A stretch of DNA of 14,165 bases from Microsaccharimonas sp964523145 (GTDB lineage: Bacteria; Patescibacteriota; Saccharimonadia; Saccharimonadales; Saccharimonadaceae). The stretch is from positions 1 through 14,165 of the forward strand of contig CAZFYB010000013.1 in NCBI GenBank assembly GCA_964523145.1, written 5' to 3'. The position numbers and the translations under genes were made by a program. Within the stretch, counting starts at the first letter, position 1; every line of letters starts with the position of its first letter. Below are positions 13,543 through 14,165 of the stretch, piece after piece. Under the pieces are notes generated by a model. It worked only from the letters and a program-made list of their open reading frames with translations. It was not told the origin of the DNA and searched no databases.

Positions 13543-13559
13543 CCCCATGAAGGGGCTAC
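13533..13559 (-). terminator. Intrinsic terminator of the orphan response regulator gene
   Basis: Minus-strand stem GTAGCCCC/GGGGTTGC (13559-13539, loop TTCAT, with two G-U pairs) followed by six T's (13538-13533), 18 bases past the stop codon. Confidence 0.8.
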
Positions 13560-13576
13560 TATTTCGTGAAGGCAGT

Positions 13577-13978
13577 TTAGCTTTGTGGATTTTGCTCGAG
13601 TAAACCAAGGTGGTGTCGTACTCGCTCGATCACATCACCAATCACCACTTGCGATTTAACGAGGTAATCATCTACACCTAACGATTCAGCGCGTTCTTTG
13701 TCTTTTGGCTGGCTGAGCGCAGTCAGCATAATAACGTGGATATTGGCAGTTTCAGGGGTGTTGCGCAAGATATCAAGCACATCAAAACCACTAATCTTTG
13801 GCATCATCGCATCAAGCAGTATGAGGTCTGGTTTAAATTCAAGCGCAGAGCTAAGCGCTAGTTCACCATTTTCTACCCAAAGTGGTTCAAAACCTTCAAT
13901 TTCAAGGCGTGATTTATATACATTCGCCAATGCTTCATCATCTTCAACAAGAAGGATTTTCTTTTTTACATCGTCCAT
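13577..13978 (-). CDS. Orphan single-domain response regulator
   Basis: A 133-residue CheY/Spo0F-like receiver domain. Key residues are Glu12-Asp13-Asp14 in LLVEDDEAL, the phosphoacceptor Asp56 in ILLDAMMPKISGFD, Thr85 in MLTALSQ and Lys107 in YLVKSQV; all are intact. The pattern DAMMPKISGFDVLDILR is closer to the classic receiver consensus than in the regulator at 6182-6544. A short tail (about 120-133) has no DNA-binding domain. No kinase gene is adjacent, so its partner is elsewhere, or it shares the kinase at 6541-7251. It is monocistronic, with a near-leaderless start and its own terminator. Confidence 0.93.
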   Translation of the reverse strand: MDDVKKKILLVEDDEALANVYKSRLEIEGFEPLWVENGELALSSALEFKPDLILLDAMMPKISGFDVLDILRNTPETANIHVIMLTALSQPKDKERAESLGVDDYLVKSQVVIGDVIERVRHHLGLLEQNPQS

Positions 13979-13987
13979 ATACGCTGT

Positions 13988-14016
13988 ATTGTACTACGCT
14001 CTTGCGGTAAGCACAA
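13988..14016 (-). promoter_or_regulatory. Promoter of the orphan response regulator, near-leaderless
   Basis: -35 TTGTGC (14016-14011, three matches), a 17-base spacer and -10 TACAAT (13993-13988). The predicted start is 13981-13980, 2-3 bases before the ATG at 13978. Confidence 0.55.
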
Positions 14017-14041
14017 GCATTGGGCTGCTAGACGCTAGGTA

Positions 14042-14165
14042 CTAGAAACTTGCTTTAGCTGCTTCAAGTTGCGGGTCACGACCGGCATCGAAATCCTCAG
14101 CAGTACGAGTAACCTCTTTATCAGGCTTAATACCCGTTTCAGAGATGTTCACGCCACTTGGGGTG
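14042..14165 (-). CDS. C-terminal fragment of an S41-family processing protease (CtpA-like), cut by the window
   Basis: The last 40 codons of a gene running in from the right edge. The peptide TPSGVNISETGIKPDKEVTR, followed by TAEDFDAGRDPQLEAAKASF and TAG, matches the conserved end of carboxyl-terminal processing peptidases, where a TP.G..I...GI.PD..V segment is followed by a D.QL..A helix. The catalytic Ser/Lys dyad and PDZ domain lie outside the window. These enzymes trim proteins outside the cytoplasmic membrane. The fragment is short but its pattern is distinctive. Confidence 0.75.
   Translation of the reverse strand, partial: TPSGVNISETGIKPDKEVTRTAEDFDAGRDPQLEAAKASF

Noticed and set aside
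1..14165. CRISPR array, transposase, phage genes
   Set aside because: No regularly spaced repeats, transposase motifs or phage structural genes were seen on either strand.

Overview
The window looks like a stretch of housekeeping chromosome from a small-genome bacterium of the Patescibacteria/CPR, most likely a Saccharibacteria (TM7) member. This is an inference from gene content and style: compact genes that abut or overlap, a one-chain glycyl-tRNA synthetase, a shortened RecO without zinc-binding cysteines, standard stop codons (UGA is used as a stop in the kinase gene, which argues against code-25 lineages), and many promoters whose -10 box sits only 6-10 bases before the start codon, so that mRNAs should be leaderless or nearly so. 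No mobile element, CRISPR array, rRNA or tRNA gene was seen.

Layout. Bases 1-201 are non-coding, with a perfect DnaA box plus a one-mismatch inverted partner and a terminator. From 1725 down to 202 runs a Pif1/RecD2-type helicase. Before it in the same direction are a KwaB-like (DUF4868) protein with its own promoter (2772-1768) and the glyQS - DUF427 - rnhA operon (4917-2831). A 224-bp divergent intergenic region (4918-5141) holds a 119-bp GC-rich element bounded by perfect 18-bp inverted repeats, then a strong promoter for a 100-residue TPR-like protein (5142-5444) with its own terminator. The minus-strand operon histidine kinase - response regulator - recO covers 7251-5507. A single-pass membrane protein with a PsbP-like outer domain (8047-7304) follows in the gene order, then the operon flippase-like membrane protein - xseA - xseB - membrane-anchored methyltransferase (10883-8062).

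A divergent promoter pair at 10884-10948 drives that operon and a plus-strand Trm11-like methyltransferase (10949-12127). A 378-bp gap follows, holding a 37-codon membrane micro-ORF on the minus strand and the promoter and leader of rpmA (12506-12787). A bidirectional terminator separates rpmA from a convergent hypothetical gene (13470-12832). Next comes an orphan response regulator (13978-13577), and the window closes in the C-terminus of an S41-type processing protease.

Functionally the region mixes DNA repair and replication (Pif1-like helicase, RNase HI, RecO, exonuclease VII), translation (GlyRS, L27, Trm11-like methyltransferase), minimal signalling (sensor-less kinase and two receiver-only regulators) and envelope proteins. 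The least ordinary items are the stand-alone KwaB-like gene, the inverted-repeat element, a 9-base word (AACCTGTTG) recurring in intergenic regions, and the leaderless promoter architecture.
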